Assembly: GCA_016458225.1 (NCBI GenBank) | Contig: JAEMGR010000009.1 | Location: 310,001 to 374,000 of the forward strand | Length of the DNA stretch: 64,000 nucleotides | Origin: Myxococcaceae bacterium JPH2 | GTDB lineage: Bacteria > Myxococcota > Myxococcia > Myxococcales > Myxococcaceae | Direction of reading: 5' to 3' | Part shown: piece after piece, positions 17,066 through 26,056 of the stretch | Position numbering within the stretch: the first letter of the stretch is position 1 | How the letters are laid out: each line of letters starts with the position of its first letter | Notes under the pieces: generated by a model | Database searches by the model: none | Seen by the model: the letters and a program-made list of their open reading frames with translations, nothing else | What the model was told of the DNA's origin: nothing | Program-made: the position numbers and the translations under genes

Positions 17066-18808
17066 TCAGTTCGGCGGCTGTTCCTCCAGCGCGGCCAGCG
17101 CATAGCGGGCCGCGCGGGAGATGGCGTCCGCCGAGTCAGGCATCTCCGGGTAGTGCCCGGCCAGCGGGCGCTGCGGATACTTCAGCTGGGCAATCGCGTT
17201 GCGGTAGCTGCGCCGCGAGCCCTCGAAGTCCTTCGTGCGCTCCTGCACCTGCGCGAGCAGGTAATGGCCAATCGCCAGCGTGGGCTCCAGGAAGAGCGCC
17301 TTGCTCAGCTCCGAGCGCGCCTCCCCGAGGTTCCCCGCCTGCATCGCCGCCACGCCGCCGAAGACGCGTGCCTCCACGCAGAGCGGCTCGCGCTGGAGCG
17401 CCTGACCGAAGGCCTCGCGCGCCTCGGGGATGCGCCCGGTGAGCGAGAACAGGTTGCCCAAGGTCAACAGCGCATCCAGGTCGCTGGGCTCATCCACCAG
17501 GAGGCGCTGCACGCCCGCGATGGCCGCCGCGAAGTCTCCCTGCGCCATCTTCCGCACCGCGACGGCGAGCCGCTCCGCGGGAGGCATCAAGCTCGGCCAG
17601 GCCGGCACCTCGCTCGACGGCCGCTGAACACCCTCGGGCTTCGCGGCGCCGATGGCCGGGAACTCGCCACTGACGCGGACAGGGACTGGATCCGCGCCCG
17701 CGGAACGTGGCCGAGACGTGTCGACGCCCACCGCGGGCAACCCCGAAGCGGACTTCGGAGAGTTCCCCACCGTGGGGATCTCCGACGTCGTGCGCGGGCG
17801 GTCCCAGCTCGCGCGGGCACTGCGGACATCCGCGCGAATCTTCGCCGCGGCCGCGGCGTTGGCTTGAAGCCGCTCGCGCAGCTCGGCCGCGAAGGACTCG
17901 GGGCTGGGGGCCCGGCGAGCACCCGGCTCATCAGGACGGCCGTACGCCGCGGTCGTCAACGGAGGCGGACGCGGGCGATCCTGCAGCGGGCGTCGGTAGA
18001 CGAACGAGCCCTCGACCTCGATCATGTCGAAGCGGTCGTAGACCTTGAACAGGCTCTCCGAGTACCCGAGGAAGAGCAGTCCACCGGGTCGCAGCGCGCT
18101 GAGGAAGCGGTCCATCAGCGCGCGGATGGTGGGCAGGTCGAAGTAGATGATGACGTTGCGGCAGAGGATGAGGTCCAACGAGCCGGGCGCCACCTTGTCG
18201 AACACGGGCACGGCCAGGTTCTGACCATCGAAGCGGATGTACTCACGCAGGGTGGCCAGGGCCTCGACACCGTCATCCACGGGACGGAAGAAGCGCTGGA
18301 GGCGCTCGGCGCTGATGCTGATGGCGCGGCGCTGCGAGAAGCGGCCCTGTTGCGCGGCCTCGACCGCCGCGAGGTTCAGGTCGGTGGCCCACAGGTCCAC
18401 CTCCACCGCCAGCGCGCCCAGCTCCGCCAGCACCATCGCCACGCTGTAGGGCTCCTCACCCGTGGCGCAGCCCGCGGACCAGACAGACACCCGGCGCATC
18501 TCTCGGCGCGCCCGGGCCAGCAGCTCCGGCAGCACGCTCTTCTCCAGCGCGCGGAACTGCTTGGCGTCGCGGAAGAACTCGGTGTGCCCCACCGTCACCA
18601 GCGGCAACAGCGCGCGCAGCTCCTCTTCGCCGTGCGTCCCCGTGAGCAGCCGGATGTACTTGTCCGGATCCTCCAGCCCCACCACGGGCATGCGCGTGGA
18701 CATCGCCAACCGGAGGCTGTGGAAGCCATCCAAGGTGATCTTCAGGCCGGCCCGCTCCAAGAGGAGCGCAGCAAGCTGCTGGAGCACCTTGTTGCTGAAG
18801 GTCAGCAC
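17066..18808 (-). CDS. frzF: FrzF, CheR-type methyltransferase with TPR tail
   Basis: A 580-residue SAM-dependent methyltransferase that methylates glutamates of the receptor FrzCD. The CheR part spans residues 1-280: [13 protein letters not shown] near 73-85, SAM-binding [15 protein letters not shown] at 108-122, and [13 protein letters not shown] proline/serine-rich linker is followed by TPR-like helices over about 410-570 ([20 protein letters not shown] and similar). FrzF of M. xanthus likewise carries C-terminal TPRs, which regulate the methyltransferase. GTG at 18808 lies inside the last codons of frzG (GTGCTGA overlap), so translation is coupled. It is the last gene of the frz operon. 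Confidence 0.95.
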   Translation of the reverse strand: MLTFSNKVLQQLAALLLERAGLKITLDGFHSLRLAMSTRMPVVGLEDPDKYIRLLTGTHGEEELRALLPLVTVGHTEFFRDAKQFRALEKSVLPELLARARREMRRVSVWSAGCATGEEPYSVAMVLAELGALAVEVDLWATDLNLAAVEAAQQGRFSQRRAISISAERLQRFFRPVDDGVEALATLREYIRFDGQNLAVPVFDKVAPGSLDLILCRNVIIYFDLPTIRALMDRFLSALRPGGLLFLGYSESLFKVYDRFDMIEVEGSFVYRRPLQDRPRPPPLTTAAYGRPDEPGARRAPSPESFAAELRERLQANAAAAAKIRADVRSARASWDRPRTTSEIPTVGNSPKSASGLPAVGVDTSRPRSAGADPVPVRVSGEFPAIGAAKPEGVQRPSSEVPAWPSLMPPAERLAVAVRKMAQGDFAAAIAGVQRLLVDEPSDLDALLTLGNLFSLTGRIPEAREAFGQALQREPLCVEARVFGGVAAMQAGNLGEARSELSKALFLEPTLAIGHYLLAQVQERTKDFEGSRRSYRNAIAQLKYPQRPLAGHYPEMPDSADAISRAARYALAALEEQPPN

Positions 18809-19833
18809 GCATCCACCCACTGCACCAGCGTCGGTCCAATTCGGTCGAGCGGAAGCACCTCCTCCGCCGCCCCGAGCTGCACAGCCTCTCGGGGCATGCC
18901 ATACACGACACAGGTGGACTCGTCTTGGGCAATGGTACGCCCGCCGCGCTCGCGAATCTCCTTGAGGCCCCGGGCGCCGTCGCGCCCCATGCCGGTCATG
19001 ATGACGCCAATACACCGAGGCCCGAAGGCCTCGGCGGCGGAGGTGAGCAACATGTCGCACGACGGACGGAAACCCCGCAGCGGCGGCCCGGCGTCCAGCT
19101 CCAGCCGTCCGTCCGGACGCACCAGCAGGTGCCCACCCGAGGGCGCGATGTAGACCGTCCCCGGCTCCATCATCGCCTCATGCGTGGCCTCTCGGACCCG
19201 CAGTGCCGTCTCCGAGGCCAACCAGTGCGCCAGCCCCTCCGTGAAGCCTTCGCTGATGTGCTGGCAGTAGGCGATGGGCGCGGGGAAGCCGCGCGGAATC
19301 ATCCGCAGCACCTGCGCCACCGCCTTGGGCCCCCCCAGCGACGCGGCGAGCGCGACCACCGGAAACGGCGCGGAGGGTCCCTCCACCACGCCCGAGGCGC
19401 GGCGCACGGACAGCCCATGCGTGGCGCGAGGCACCTTCACCTGCGCCAGCATGACGAGCTTGCGCCCCACCGAGCCCCAGAACTCCACCGCGGGCTGGAC
19501 CGGGCGCTCCACCACGTCGAGGGCCCCCAGGGCCAGGGCCTGGAACGCGTCCTGCCCCGAGAGCGCCCCGGGATGCAGCGCGAGGATGGGCACGGGGCGC
19601 TCGGCCATGATGCGCTCGATGGCGCCCAGCGCGTCCCGCACGCTCAGGTCCACCACCACCACGTCCGGGAAGTGGCGCTGCACGGCGGCCGCGGCCGCCC
19701 CGAAGTCGCTCTCCGGGGGGCCTACCTGGACGAGTGACTCGCTGTCGAAGAGGCCGCGCGCCAACGGGCGCACTCCCCTGCCGACCATGAGCACCCGATA
19801 CGCCAGCCCTGTTGCCGCCGTGCCGCCCGCCAA
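18802..19833 (-). CDS. frzG: FrzG, CheB-type methylesterase with degenerate receiver
   Basis: A 343-residue methylesterase that removes methyl groups from FrzCD. The catalytic triad is present: Ser165 in AASLGG, His192 in QHISEG, Asp285 in MTGMGRDGA. The N-terminal receiver-like domain (residues 12-112) keeps the phospho-acceptor-like Asp62 (VVVVDLS). It lacks the acidic pair that binds magnesium (VLMVGRG instead of VLVVDDS) and has Arg for the usual Lys before Pro111. It is therefore probably not phosphorylated normally. The TTG start at 19833 is supported by a GAGGAG ribosome site. It lies 10 bases after frzE and overlaps frzF. Confidence 0.95.
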   Translation of the reverse strand: MAGGTAATGLAYRVLMVGRGVRPLARGLFDSESLVQVGPPESDFGAAAAAVQRHFPDVVVVDLSVRDALGAIERIMAERPVPILALHPGALSGQDAFQALALGALDVVERPVQPAVEFWGSVGRKLVMLAQVKVPRATHGLSVRRASGVVEGPSAPFPVVALAASLGGPKAVAQVLRMIPRGFPAPIAYCQHISEGFTEGLAHWLASETALRVREATHEAMMEPGTVYIAPSGGHLLVRPDGRLELDAGPPLRGFRPSCDMLLTSAAEAFGPRCIGVIMTGMGRDGARGLKEIRERGGRTIAQDESTCVVYGMPREAVQLGAAEEVLPLDRIGPTLVQWVDAC

Positions 19834-19843
19834 ACGTCGCTCC

Positions 19844-22132
19844 TCAAGTCAGTCTGTCGATGGACTGCGCGAGGCTCTCCACGCCCAGCTCGCCCTTGAC
19901 CAGGTACGCATCCGCGCCCGCGTCCAGTCCTCGACGCTTGTCCTCGGGCGAGGCGAGCGACGAGAGGATGATGACCGGAATCCGGGCCACGGAAGGCGTG
20001 GACTTCAGGCGCCGTGTCAACGAGAAGCCATCCAGCTTGGGCATCTGCACGTCGGTGAGGATGAGGTCGTACGAGTTGGTCTGGACCTTCGCGTAGGCCT
20101 CCTCGCCGTCCTGGGCCTCTTCCACGACGTGGCCCAGCGCCTTCACGAGCGCGCCCTCGGTGGCGCGAGCGATGGGCGAGTCATCCACCAAGAGCACGCG
20201 CAGCCGCCGCGTCGTGGGGGCCTGGGTGACGGGCCGCGCCATGCGGCGCACCTCCGTCATGATGTCCGGCACGTGCAGCAGCACGGCGATGCGCCCATCC
20301 TCCAGCGCCGCCGTGCCCGCGATGAACGGCGCGCCCTTGAGGAACTCGCCGCCGCAGGGCTTCACCGCCACCTCGCGCTCATCCACGAAGCCGTCCACCA
20401 CCAGGGCCGCGTGGTCCTCGCCGTGGCGGACCACCACGGCCGGAGGACGGTCGAACCGGTTGCCACCATTGAGACCCAGCAGCGGCCCCAGCGCGACGAG
20501 CGCCGTGGGCTTGCCGCGATGACGAACCGCCAGCGTTCCGAAGACCTCCAGCCGGTCCTCGGGCTTCACGCGCATCACGGCTTCCACGTCCGCGGCGGGC
20601 ATGCCGTAGACGTCGTCGCCCAGGCGCACGAGCAGCACCTTCATCAACGCCAGCGACTGAGGCAGCCGCAGGGTGACGGACGTGCCGCGCCCCTGACGGC
20701 TGGAGACCGCCACGGATCCACCGAGCGTCTCCACCTTGCGCTTCACCACGTCCATGCCCACGCCGCGGCCGGACAGCTCGCTGACCTGCTCCCGCGTGGA
20801 GAAGCCTGGACGGAAGATGAGTTCGACGGCCTCGCGCTCGGACATGGCGGCGGCCTGTACGGCGGAGATCAGCTTCTTGCCCACCGCCACCTGCTTCAGG
20901 CGCTCCGGGTCGATGCCGCGCCCGTCGTCCTCCACCTCGATGTGGAGCATGTCGCCATCCACGCGCACGCGGATGCGCACGCGCCCCGTGGCGGGCTTGC
21001 CGAGCTGCTGGCGGAAGTCCGGGGACTCCAAACCGTGGTCCACGGCGTTGCGCAGCAGATGGACCAGCGCATCGCGGACATCGGCGAGCATGGAACGATC
21101 CACGCCGATGTCCGCGTTCTCGATGACGAGGTCGACCTCCTTGTTCTGCGTCTTCGCGATGTCGCGCACGGCGCGAGGGAACGCATCGAAGACGGTGGAG
21201 AGCGGCACGAGCCGCGCCTCGGCGACATGGTCCGCCAGCTGGGCCAGGTTGCCGTGCAGCGTGTTGATGCCGTCACCGTTGCGGCGCACGAAGCGGAACG
21301 CATCGTCGCGCAGCATGTGGAGGTCGGCCTCCACGCGCTCCAGCTCGGTGCGCACCTCGTTCGGGATCTCCACGCGGTCAGCCAGGCGCAGGAAGCGATC
21401 TCCCAGCCGGCTGAAGCGCTCGAACAGCCCCGCCGTCTCCGAGCTGCGCAGTCGGCCGCGCGCGCTCTCCACGAGCAGGTCACCGGCGAGCAACCCCAAC
21501 GAGTCCAGCACCTCCACGTTGACCCGGATGGAGCGGTCCGCGATGGACGCCTTGGCCGCGCTCGGCGCGTCCTCCTCGGCGCGCGGCGCGATGGCCTCCG
21601 CGGACCGAGGCGCCAAGGCAGTCGTCGCCGCGGGCGGCGCGACCACGGGCGCCTGCACCGGCACCGGAACGGCCACCCGGGCGGGCGGCGGCGCGACGGG
21701 CGGCGGCGCGGCCGGCTTCGGCTTGGCTCCGCCAATGGCGGGCGGCGACATCCCCGACACCGCGGAGAGGGCGCGGACCATCTCCTCGCTGGCCGCGTTG
21801 CCGGTGTTGCCAGCGTCGAGGTCCTCCAGAAGATCCGACACGACGTCGCATGCGCGCAGCATGACGTCCGTGGCGATCTCCGTGGCCGTCTTGCCCTCGC
21901 GCTCGGCGCGCAAGACGTCCTCGGCGGCGTGCGCCAGCTGCCCGATGGCGGCGAGCCCCAACATGCGGGCCTCGCCCTTCATCGTGTGCAACTCGCGCGC
22001 GACGTCCTCCGCGGCCTGATCCGCGGTTTCCTTCTCCAGGTCGATCACCCCCAGCTGAATCTTCTGGAGACGGTCGGTGGTGACCTCCTGGAACTTCTTC
22101 AGGAGTGATTTCTTGAGGGCCTCGGTGTCCAT
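19844..22132 (-). CDS. frzE: FrzE, hybrid CheA kinase with fused receiver
   Basis: The 762-residue central kinase of the Frz pathway. Domains in order: Hpt/P1 with the phospho-accepting His49 in ELHTMKGEARM; Ala/Pro linker about 130-205; dimerisation region; HATPase with HLLRNAVDHG, EVEDDGRGIDP and LSGRGVGMDVV; a CheW-like domain with KVLLVRLGDDVYGMPAADV; and a C-terminal receiver (LRVLLVDDSPIARA, LILTDVQMPKLDG, SDA-type lysine in AYLVKGE). In M. xanthus, FrzE autophosphorylates at His49 and passes phosphate to FrzZ and FrzX, while its own receiver modulates the kinase. ATG at 22132 starts the conserved MDTEALKKSLLKKFQE. It is 62 bases after frzCD. Confidence 0.97.
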   Translation of the reverse strand: MDTEALKKSLLKKFQEVTTDRLQKIQLGVIDLEKETADQAAEDVARELHTMKGEARMLGLAAIGQLAHAAEDVLRAEREGKTATEIATDVMLRACDVVSDLLEDLDAGNTGNAASEEMVRALSAVSGMSPPAIGGAKPKPAAPPPVAPPPARVAVPVPVQAPVVAPPAATTALAPRSAEAIAPRAEEDAPSAAKASIADRSIRVNVEVLDSLGLLAGDLLVESARGRLRSSETAGLFERFSRLGDRFLRLADRVEIPNEVRTELERVEADLHMLRDDAFRFVRRNGDGINTLHGNLAQLADHVAEARLVPLSTVFDAFPRAVRDIAKTQNKEVDLVIENADIGVDRSMLADVRDALVHLLRNAVDHGLESPDFRQQLGKPATGRVRIRVRVDGDMLHIEVEDDGRGIDPERLKQVAVGKKLISAVQAAAMSEREAVELIFRPGFSTREQVSELSGRGVGMDVVKRKVETLGGSVAVSSRQGRGTSVTLRLPQSLALMKVLLVRLGDDVYGMPAADVEAVMRVKPEDRLEVFGTLAVRHRGKPTALVALGPLLGLNGGNRFDRPPAVVVRHGEDHAALVVDGFVDEREVAVKPCGGEFLKGAPFIAGTAALEDGRIAVLLHVPDIMTEVRRMARPVTQAPTTRRLRVLLVDDSPIARATEGALVKALGHVVEEAQDGEEAYAKVQTNSYDLILTDVQMPKLDGFSLTRRLKSTPSVARIPVIILSSLASPEDKRRGLDAGADAYLVKGELGVESLAQSIDRLT

Positions 22133-22194
22133 GGCCGGCAGGCGTTGGGGCTCGCTCAGCAAGCCCCGCAGCCCTCATCTCCCCTCGGGAAGTT

Positions 22195-23448
22195 CTAGTC
22201 GGCCTTGAAACGCTTGATGAGCTCGGCGAGCCGTCCCGCCAGTTGCGTGAGCTCGGCGGCGGCCCCGGTGGCCTGCTTCGACGCCTGCGTCGTCTGGCGC
22301 GTCACATCCTCGATCTCCGCCATGGACGCCACCACCTGCTCGGTGGCCGTGCGCTGCTGCTGCGTGGCCAGGTTGATGACGCGGGCCGCGTCGCTCGTCT
22401 CCTGGACACCGGAGAGGATGCCCTCCACCGCCTGGGCCGCGACCGCGCCCAGCTTCTCGCCGGACTCGGTGGCGGACTTGGACGCATCCGCCGCGCCGGC
22501 CGCGGCGGCCGTGGCCTCGCGGATCTCGGTGATGAGGTTCTTGATCTCCTTGGTGGAGTCCAGGACGTTCTCCGCCAGGCGGCGCATCTCGGCCGCGACG
22601 ATGGAGAAGCCCTTGCCCGCCTCGCCCGCGCGGCTGCCCTCGAGCGCGGCGTTGAGCGCCAGCAGGTCGGAGCGGTCGGCGATCTCGTCGATGACCTCCA
22701 CCACCGTGCCGATGCGCTCCACGCGCTTGGACAGCTTGGCGATGGAGTCCGCCACCGCCACGCCGTCGCTGCGGATCTGCTGCATGGCCTGGATGAACTC
22801 GCCGATGGCGCCGCGACCCGCGCGGGCCGCACCGAGCGTCTCCTCGGCGACGCGCGCCACGCTGCCCGCGTTCTCCGCGATCTGCGCGGACGCGTGCTTC
22901 AGCTCCTCCATGGTCGCGGTCGTCTCATGGATGGCCGCGGCCTGCTCCGTGGAGGACGTCTCGTGCTGCGTGGACGCCGCCAGCACCTGGTTCGCGGAGG
23001 ACGAGAGCCGCAGCGCCGCCTCGTTGATCTCCCGGACGAAGGTGCGCAGCGTCTCGATGACCTTGCCGAAGCCCTCGAGCAAGGGCCCAAGCTGGGGGTC
23101 TTCGGTGGTGGTGTTCCAGCGGGAGAGGTCACCCTCGCGCACCAGCGCGATGAGCGAGTCGAGCGCCTGATCAATTTCCTGCGCCGCCACCTGCTTGCGG
23201 TGCTCGGCGGCCGCGAACTGCTCGAGCACCTGGTTGAGCAGGTGTCCCAGCTCGGCGGCGTCGCCGGACAGGATGTCTCGCGGCACGCGCGTCTGAAGGT
23301 TGCCGGCGAGCACCGACAGCAGCGCGTCCGTCACGGGCTTGTATGGAGAGACAGCAGGGGCGGCGGAAGTGCCGGTCTTGCTGGCCGCGGGCTTCTTGCC
23401 AGCGCGGGGCTTACCCGCGGGCTTCTCGTTCGGGGTCTCCAGTGACAT
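22195..23448 (-). CDS. frzCD: FrzCD, cytoplasmic methyl-accepting chemoreceptor
   Basis: A 417-residue receptor, the same length as M. xanthus FrzCD, lacking membrane helices and a periplasmic domain. Residues 1-30 are basic and unstructured (KPRAGKKPAASK). In M. xanthus this head tethers Frz clusters to the nucleoid. Residues 130-417 form the long signalling coiled coil with the hairpin tip EVIDEIADRSDLLALNAALE, plus flanking methylation-type glutamine/glutamate pairs. The receptor sets cell reversal frequency through FrzE. It begins five bases after frzB on the minus strand. The sequence is very strongly conserved with what is known for the family. Confidence 0.98.
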   Translation of the reverse strand: MSLETPNEKPAGKPRAGKKPAASKTGTSAAPAVSPYKPVTDALLSVLAGNLQTRVPRDILSGDAAELGHLLNQVLEQFAAAEHRKQVAAQEIDQALDSLIALVREGDLSRWNTTTEDPQLGPLLEGFGKVIETLRTFVREINEAALRLSSSANQVLAASTQHETSSTEQAAAIHETTATMEELKHASAQIAENAGSVARVAEETLGAARAGRGAIGEFIQAMQQIRSDGVAVADSIAKLSKRVERIGTVVEVIDEIADRSDLLALNAALEGSRAGEAGKGFSIVAAEMRRLAENVLDSTKEIKNLITEIREATAAAAGAADASKSATESGEKLGAVAAQAVEGILSGVQETSDAARVINLATQQQRTATEQVVASMAEIEDVTRQTTQASKQATGAAAELTQLAGRLAELIKRFKAD

Positions 23449-23453
23449 TGCGC

Positions 23454-23837
23454 TCAGTGCCTTCCTTGAGTCTTCGCGGTTTCGACCAAATCGATGAGGA
23501 GCACGGGGCGCGGCGCCTGCTCATCCAGGCACACGCCCACGGCATACGGAGCCGCCGCGACCGCAGCGGGCATTCGCCGCAGGGCGGCGACGGGAATCGA
23601 GCGGACCCCGTTCACGGCGTCCACCTTGAGGTGGCCCTCGCCCTCGGGCGTGTCGAACACGAGGGCGCGCAGGCCCCGGTGCGGCAGCCCCAGCTCGGGC
23701 AGGGTGATGTCTTCGGGCAGAGAACGATCGATGCGCAGCACCTGGGACGCGTCGGTGCCGTAGAGCGACTCGCCGATGAGGAAGAAGAGGATGTCCACAT
23801 CCTCGGTCCCCCGCTCTGGCGCCAGCACGTCGTTCAT
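23454..23837 (-). CDS. frzB: FrzB, short CheW-like coupling protein
   Basis: A 127-residue CheW-fold protein. It has ILFFLIGESLYGTDASQVLRI at the N-terminus, then the second subdomain RALVFDTPEGEGHLKVDAVNGV and the end RPVLLIDLVET. It is shorter than typical CheW (about 150-170), lacking part of the first subdomain. In M. xanthus FrzB is the second coupling protein of the system, required with FrzA for full signalling and cluster behaviour. The ATG overlaps the frzA stop in ATGA, giving translational coupling. Confidence 0.93.
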   Translation of the reverse strand: MNDVLAPERGTEDVDILFFLIGESLYGTDASQVLRIDRSLPEDITLPELGLPHRGLRALVFDTPEGEGHLKVDAVNGVRSIPVAALRRMPAAVAAAPYAVGVCLDEQAPRPVLLIDLVETAKTQGRH

Positions 23838-24316
23838 CGCGCCACCGCCCGCTGTCTGGCGGTCTGCAAAAGCTTGGTGAAGTTCAGGAGGTTGATGGCC
23901 TCCTGGGTGCCCGAGGCCTGTACCACGCCCAGCAGGTGCTCGGCGGCGGCGTCTCCTCCGAGCGGCGGCGGGAGGATCTCCGACACCGGAATGCGCCGCA
24001 GGCCCAGCACCGTGTCGGCCACCACACCGGCCACGAAGCTGCCGCTGACGCCGACGAACAGGCGCGTGCGCGGCCCGATGCGAGCCTCGCCCTTGCTGAG
24101 GAAACGCAGCAGGTCCACCACGGGGAGCACCACGCCGCGGTGCCCGGTGACGCCCATGACGAAGGACGGGGTGCGCGGCAGAGGGGTGAGCAACCCGGCG
24201 CGCAGCACCTCCAGCACGTTCTCGCTGGGGACACCGAGCCGCAGGTCACCCACGCGGAAGCAGAAGAACTCCTGCTCCGGGCGGGCCTGGGTGGCCACAG
24301 CCCGTTCCGGAGCCAT
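23834..24316 (-). CDS. frzA: FrzA, CheW-type coupling protein
   Basis: A 160-residue CheW protein linking the receptor FrzCD to the kinase FrzE. It shows the two-barrel pattern: FFCFRVGDLRLGVPSENVLEV, PSFVMGVTGHRGVVLPVVDL, then GLRRIPVSEILPPP. ATG at 24316 (MAPERAVATQAR) is preferred because it gives the length I recall for M. xanthus FrzA and lies about 40 bases after the predicted transcription start. The in-frame TTG at 24355 would start almost at that point. First gene of the operon frzA-B-CD-E-G-F. Confidence 0.94.
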   Translation of the reverse strand: MAPERAVATQARPEQEFFCFRVGDLRLGVPSENVLEVLRAGLLTPLPRTPSFVMGVTGHRGVVLPVVDLLRFLSKGEARIGPRTRLFVGVSGSFVAGVVADTVLGLRRIPVSEILPPPLGGDAAAEHLLGVVQASGTQEAINLLNFTKLLQTARQRAVAR

Positions 24317-24363
24317 CCGGAGTGCACGCTGGAGAGGGGTGGGAGTCGAGATCAAGGCAGCAA

Positions 24364-24392
24364 AGTATCCGGATGCGACGAAAACCGGTCAA
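24364..24392 (-). promoter_or_regulatory. sigma70-type promoter of the frz operon
   Basis: On the minus strand, TTGACC at 24392-24387 is separated by 17 bases from GATACT at 24369-24364. These match the -35 and -10 consensus at five of six and four or five of six positions. Transcription would begin near 24357, just before frzA. The divergent frzZ gene starts 95 bases away, so the two share this regulatory region. Confidence 0.6.
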
Positions 24393-24486
24393 GGGCGCAT
24401 CCACGTCTGCCCGCCTGGTCGCCGTTTCGATGGTTCGCGCTCCATCAAAGGTGTAGGGTTGTGGCGGCATTCCATTGAGGAGGACG

Positions 24487-25344
24487 ATGTCGCGCGTACT
24501 GGTCATTGATGACAGCCCGATGCTGGTGGAACTCACCGTCCGGGCCCTGACCGCCGCCGGCTATCAAGCGGTAGGCGCCCAGGACCTGGCCACGCTCGAC
24601 CAGAAGCTCGCCGAGGGCCCGTTCTCGCTCATCATCATGGACGTCAACATGCCGGAGATGTTCGGCGACGACGTCGTCGAGTACCTGCGCCGGCACAAGA
24701 AGGTCACCGCGACCCTCGTGCTGTACTCGGACATCCCCGAGGCCGAGCTGGCCGCCAAGACGAAGGCCTCCGGCGCGGACGGCTACATCCTCAAGAGCGG
24801 CGGCCTGGAGGCAGTGCTCGGCGGGGTGATGCAGCTCATCGGGGCCCCCGCGCTGGGCGTTCCGGCGGCGGTGCCTGCCTCGATGGCCTCCCCCACGACG
24901 CCCTCGGCCCCCTCCCCCACCCCGGCGGCGGCTCCGGCCGCGCCCAAGACGGTGGCAGGCGGGGCGCGCAAGCCGCGCATCCTCATCGTGGATGACAGCG
25001 AGATGACCGCGCGGATCATCGAGGCCGACCTGGTGACCAAGGGCTTCGAGGTCCACGTCGCGGACACCGCCGACAAGGCCACGAAGATCATCCTGAAGAA
25101 GCAGACGCGCCCGGACCTGGTCCTCCTGGACGTGCGCATGCCCAACGTGAACGGCGAGCAGTTCTGCCGCTTCATCAAGAGCAACAGCCTCTTCAAGGGC
25201 ATCAAGGTGCTGCTGTGCTCCGGCGAGAACGTCGAGGAGCTGCAGCGCATCTGCCGCGAGGCGGGCGCCGACGGCTACATCCCCAAGGACGCGGTGATGA
25301 GCAACCTGGTCGCCAAGGAGCTGATGCCCGCGGGCGGCGAGTAG
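24487..25344 (+). CDS. frzZ: FrzZ, dual receiver-domain output protein
   Basis: A 285-residue response regulator made of two CheY-like receivers joined by an Ala/Pro linker. Receiver one (residues 1-120) has VLVIDDS and the phospho-acceptor Asp52 in IIMDVNMPEM. Receiver two (163-280) has ILIVDDS and Asp215 in VLLDVRMPN. In M. xanthus FrzE phosphorylates FrzZ, which then signals to the polarity module (MglA/RomR) to trigger reversals. ATG at 24487 is preceded by GAGGAGG; the TTG 12 bases upstream is not needed. It is transcribed divergently from frzA. A palindrome (AGCCGGAACCGGCT, 25343-25356) overlaps the stop and may end transcription. Confidence 0.96.
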   Translation: MSRVLVIDDSPMLVELTVRALTAAGYQAVGAQDLATLDQKLAEGPFSLIIMDVNMPEMFGDDVVEYLRRHKKVTATLVLYSDIPEAELAAKTKASGADGYILKSGGLEAVLGGVMQLIGAPALGVPAAVPASMASPTTPSAPSPTPAAAPAAPKTVAGGARKPRILIVDDSEMTARIIEADLVTKGFEVHVADTADKATKIILKKQTRPDLVLLDVRMPNVNGEQFCRFIKSNSLFKGIKVLLCSGENVEELQRICREAGADGYIPKDAVMSNLVAKELMPAGGE

Positions 25345-25356
25345 CCGGAACCGGCT
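25343..25356. terminator. Short palindrome between frzZ and the convergent lipoprotein gene
   Basis: AGCCG-GAAC-CGGCT, a five-base stem overlapping the frzZ TAG stop. It sits between convergent genes and could act in both directions, but there is no T tract and the stem is short. Confidence 0.3.
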
Positions 25357-25374
25357 CACCGCCGCCCGGTGGCG

Positions 25375-26046
25375 TCACTGCTTCGCTGGGGGCGCGGCGG
25401 TCTCCGGGGGACACGACAGATCGTCCCCGAGCCGCTTGAGTCCGTCCTGCACCTCGGTGGACTGCGCTGCCTCGGGGCGCGCGGCGACGGCCCGGCGGAA
25501 CGCGGCCAGCTTCACGCAGGGCTGATCCACCTTCACGTAGGCCGTGATGAGCTGGTTGAGGACCTGCGCGGCCGCGGGCTGGAGCAGGAACGCCTCCTGG
25601 AAGTCCTCCGCGGCGGGACCGTTCTCGCCTCGCGCCGAGTGGGACATGCCGCGCCACACGCGGTAGTTCGCGTTCTTCGGCTGGGCATCCACCAGCGCGG
25701 TCGCGTCGCGCAGCGCCAGCTCGTGCTCTTCCAGCTGGGAATGCGCCGTGTACGAAAGCTGACGCAACGCCACGTGCTCACCGCACTGGGCGAAGAACGC
25801 GTCGGCCACGCGGCCCGTCTGCGGCAGGTTCTTCAGCGAGAAGATGAGCTGGGCGTAGGCGAGTGCCTTGGCCTTGTCGCACGGCGCCTGGGCCAGCTCC
25901 TCGCGCAGGCGGCGCACCATGGGCGCCTTCGCGCCGTAGTCGAAGGCGGGCTCGTCGGGCGTCTTCTCACAGCCCACCGCGAGGAGGCCCGAGGTCAAGC
26001 CGAGGGTCAACAGCCCTCGGCCACGCATCATGGAAGAGGCAGTCAC
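25375..26046 (-). CDS. TPR-like lipoprotein
   Basis: A lipoprotein of about 218-223 residues. The signal peptide ends in the lipobox LLAVGC near residue 26, followed by a helical repeat domain. Four TPR-like helix pairs are visible, for example ALAYAQLIFSLKNLPQTGRV, ALRDATALVDAQPKNANYRV and AAEDFQEAFLLQPAAAQ, and a proline-rich tail. The start is uncertain: GTG at 26046 or ATG at 26031 or 26028; the later ATGs leave a standard-length signal peptide. It lies between frzZ and a radical SAM gene; a role in motility is possible by position only. Confidence 0.75.
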   Translation of the reverse strand: MTASSMMRGRGLLTLGLTSGLLAVGCEKTPDEPAFDYGAKAPMVRRLREELAQAPCDKAKALAYAQLIFSLKNLPQTGRVADAFFAQCGEHVALRQLSYTAHSQLEEHELALRDATALVDAQPKNANYRVWRGMSHSARGENGPAAEDFQEAFLLQPAAAQVLNQLITAYVKVDQPCVKLAAFRRAVAARPEAAQSTEVQDGLKRLGDDLSCPPETAAPPAKQ

Positions 26047-26056
26047 GCCTCGGCTT

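Noticed and set aside
17153-22108. Two very long plus-strand open frames (17153-19153 and 19274-22108)
   Set aside because: They are antisense to frzF, frzG and frzE, which have unmistakable motifs; no plus-strand domains or start signals are visible.
24317-24355. Upstream TTG start for frzA at 24355
   Set aside because: It would start almost at the predicted transcription start and adds 13 residues not expected from the family length. It is possible only if the message is leaderless.
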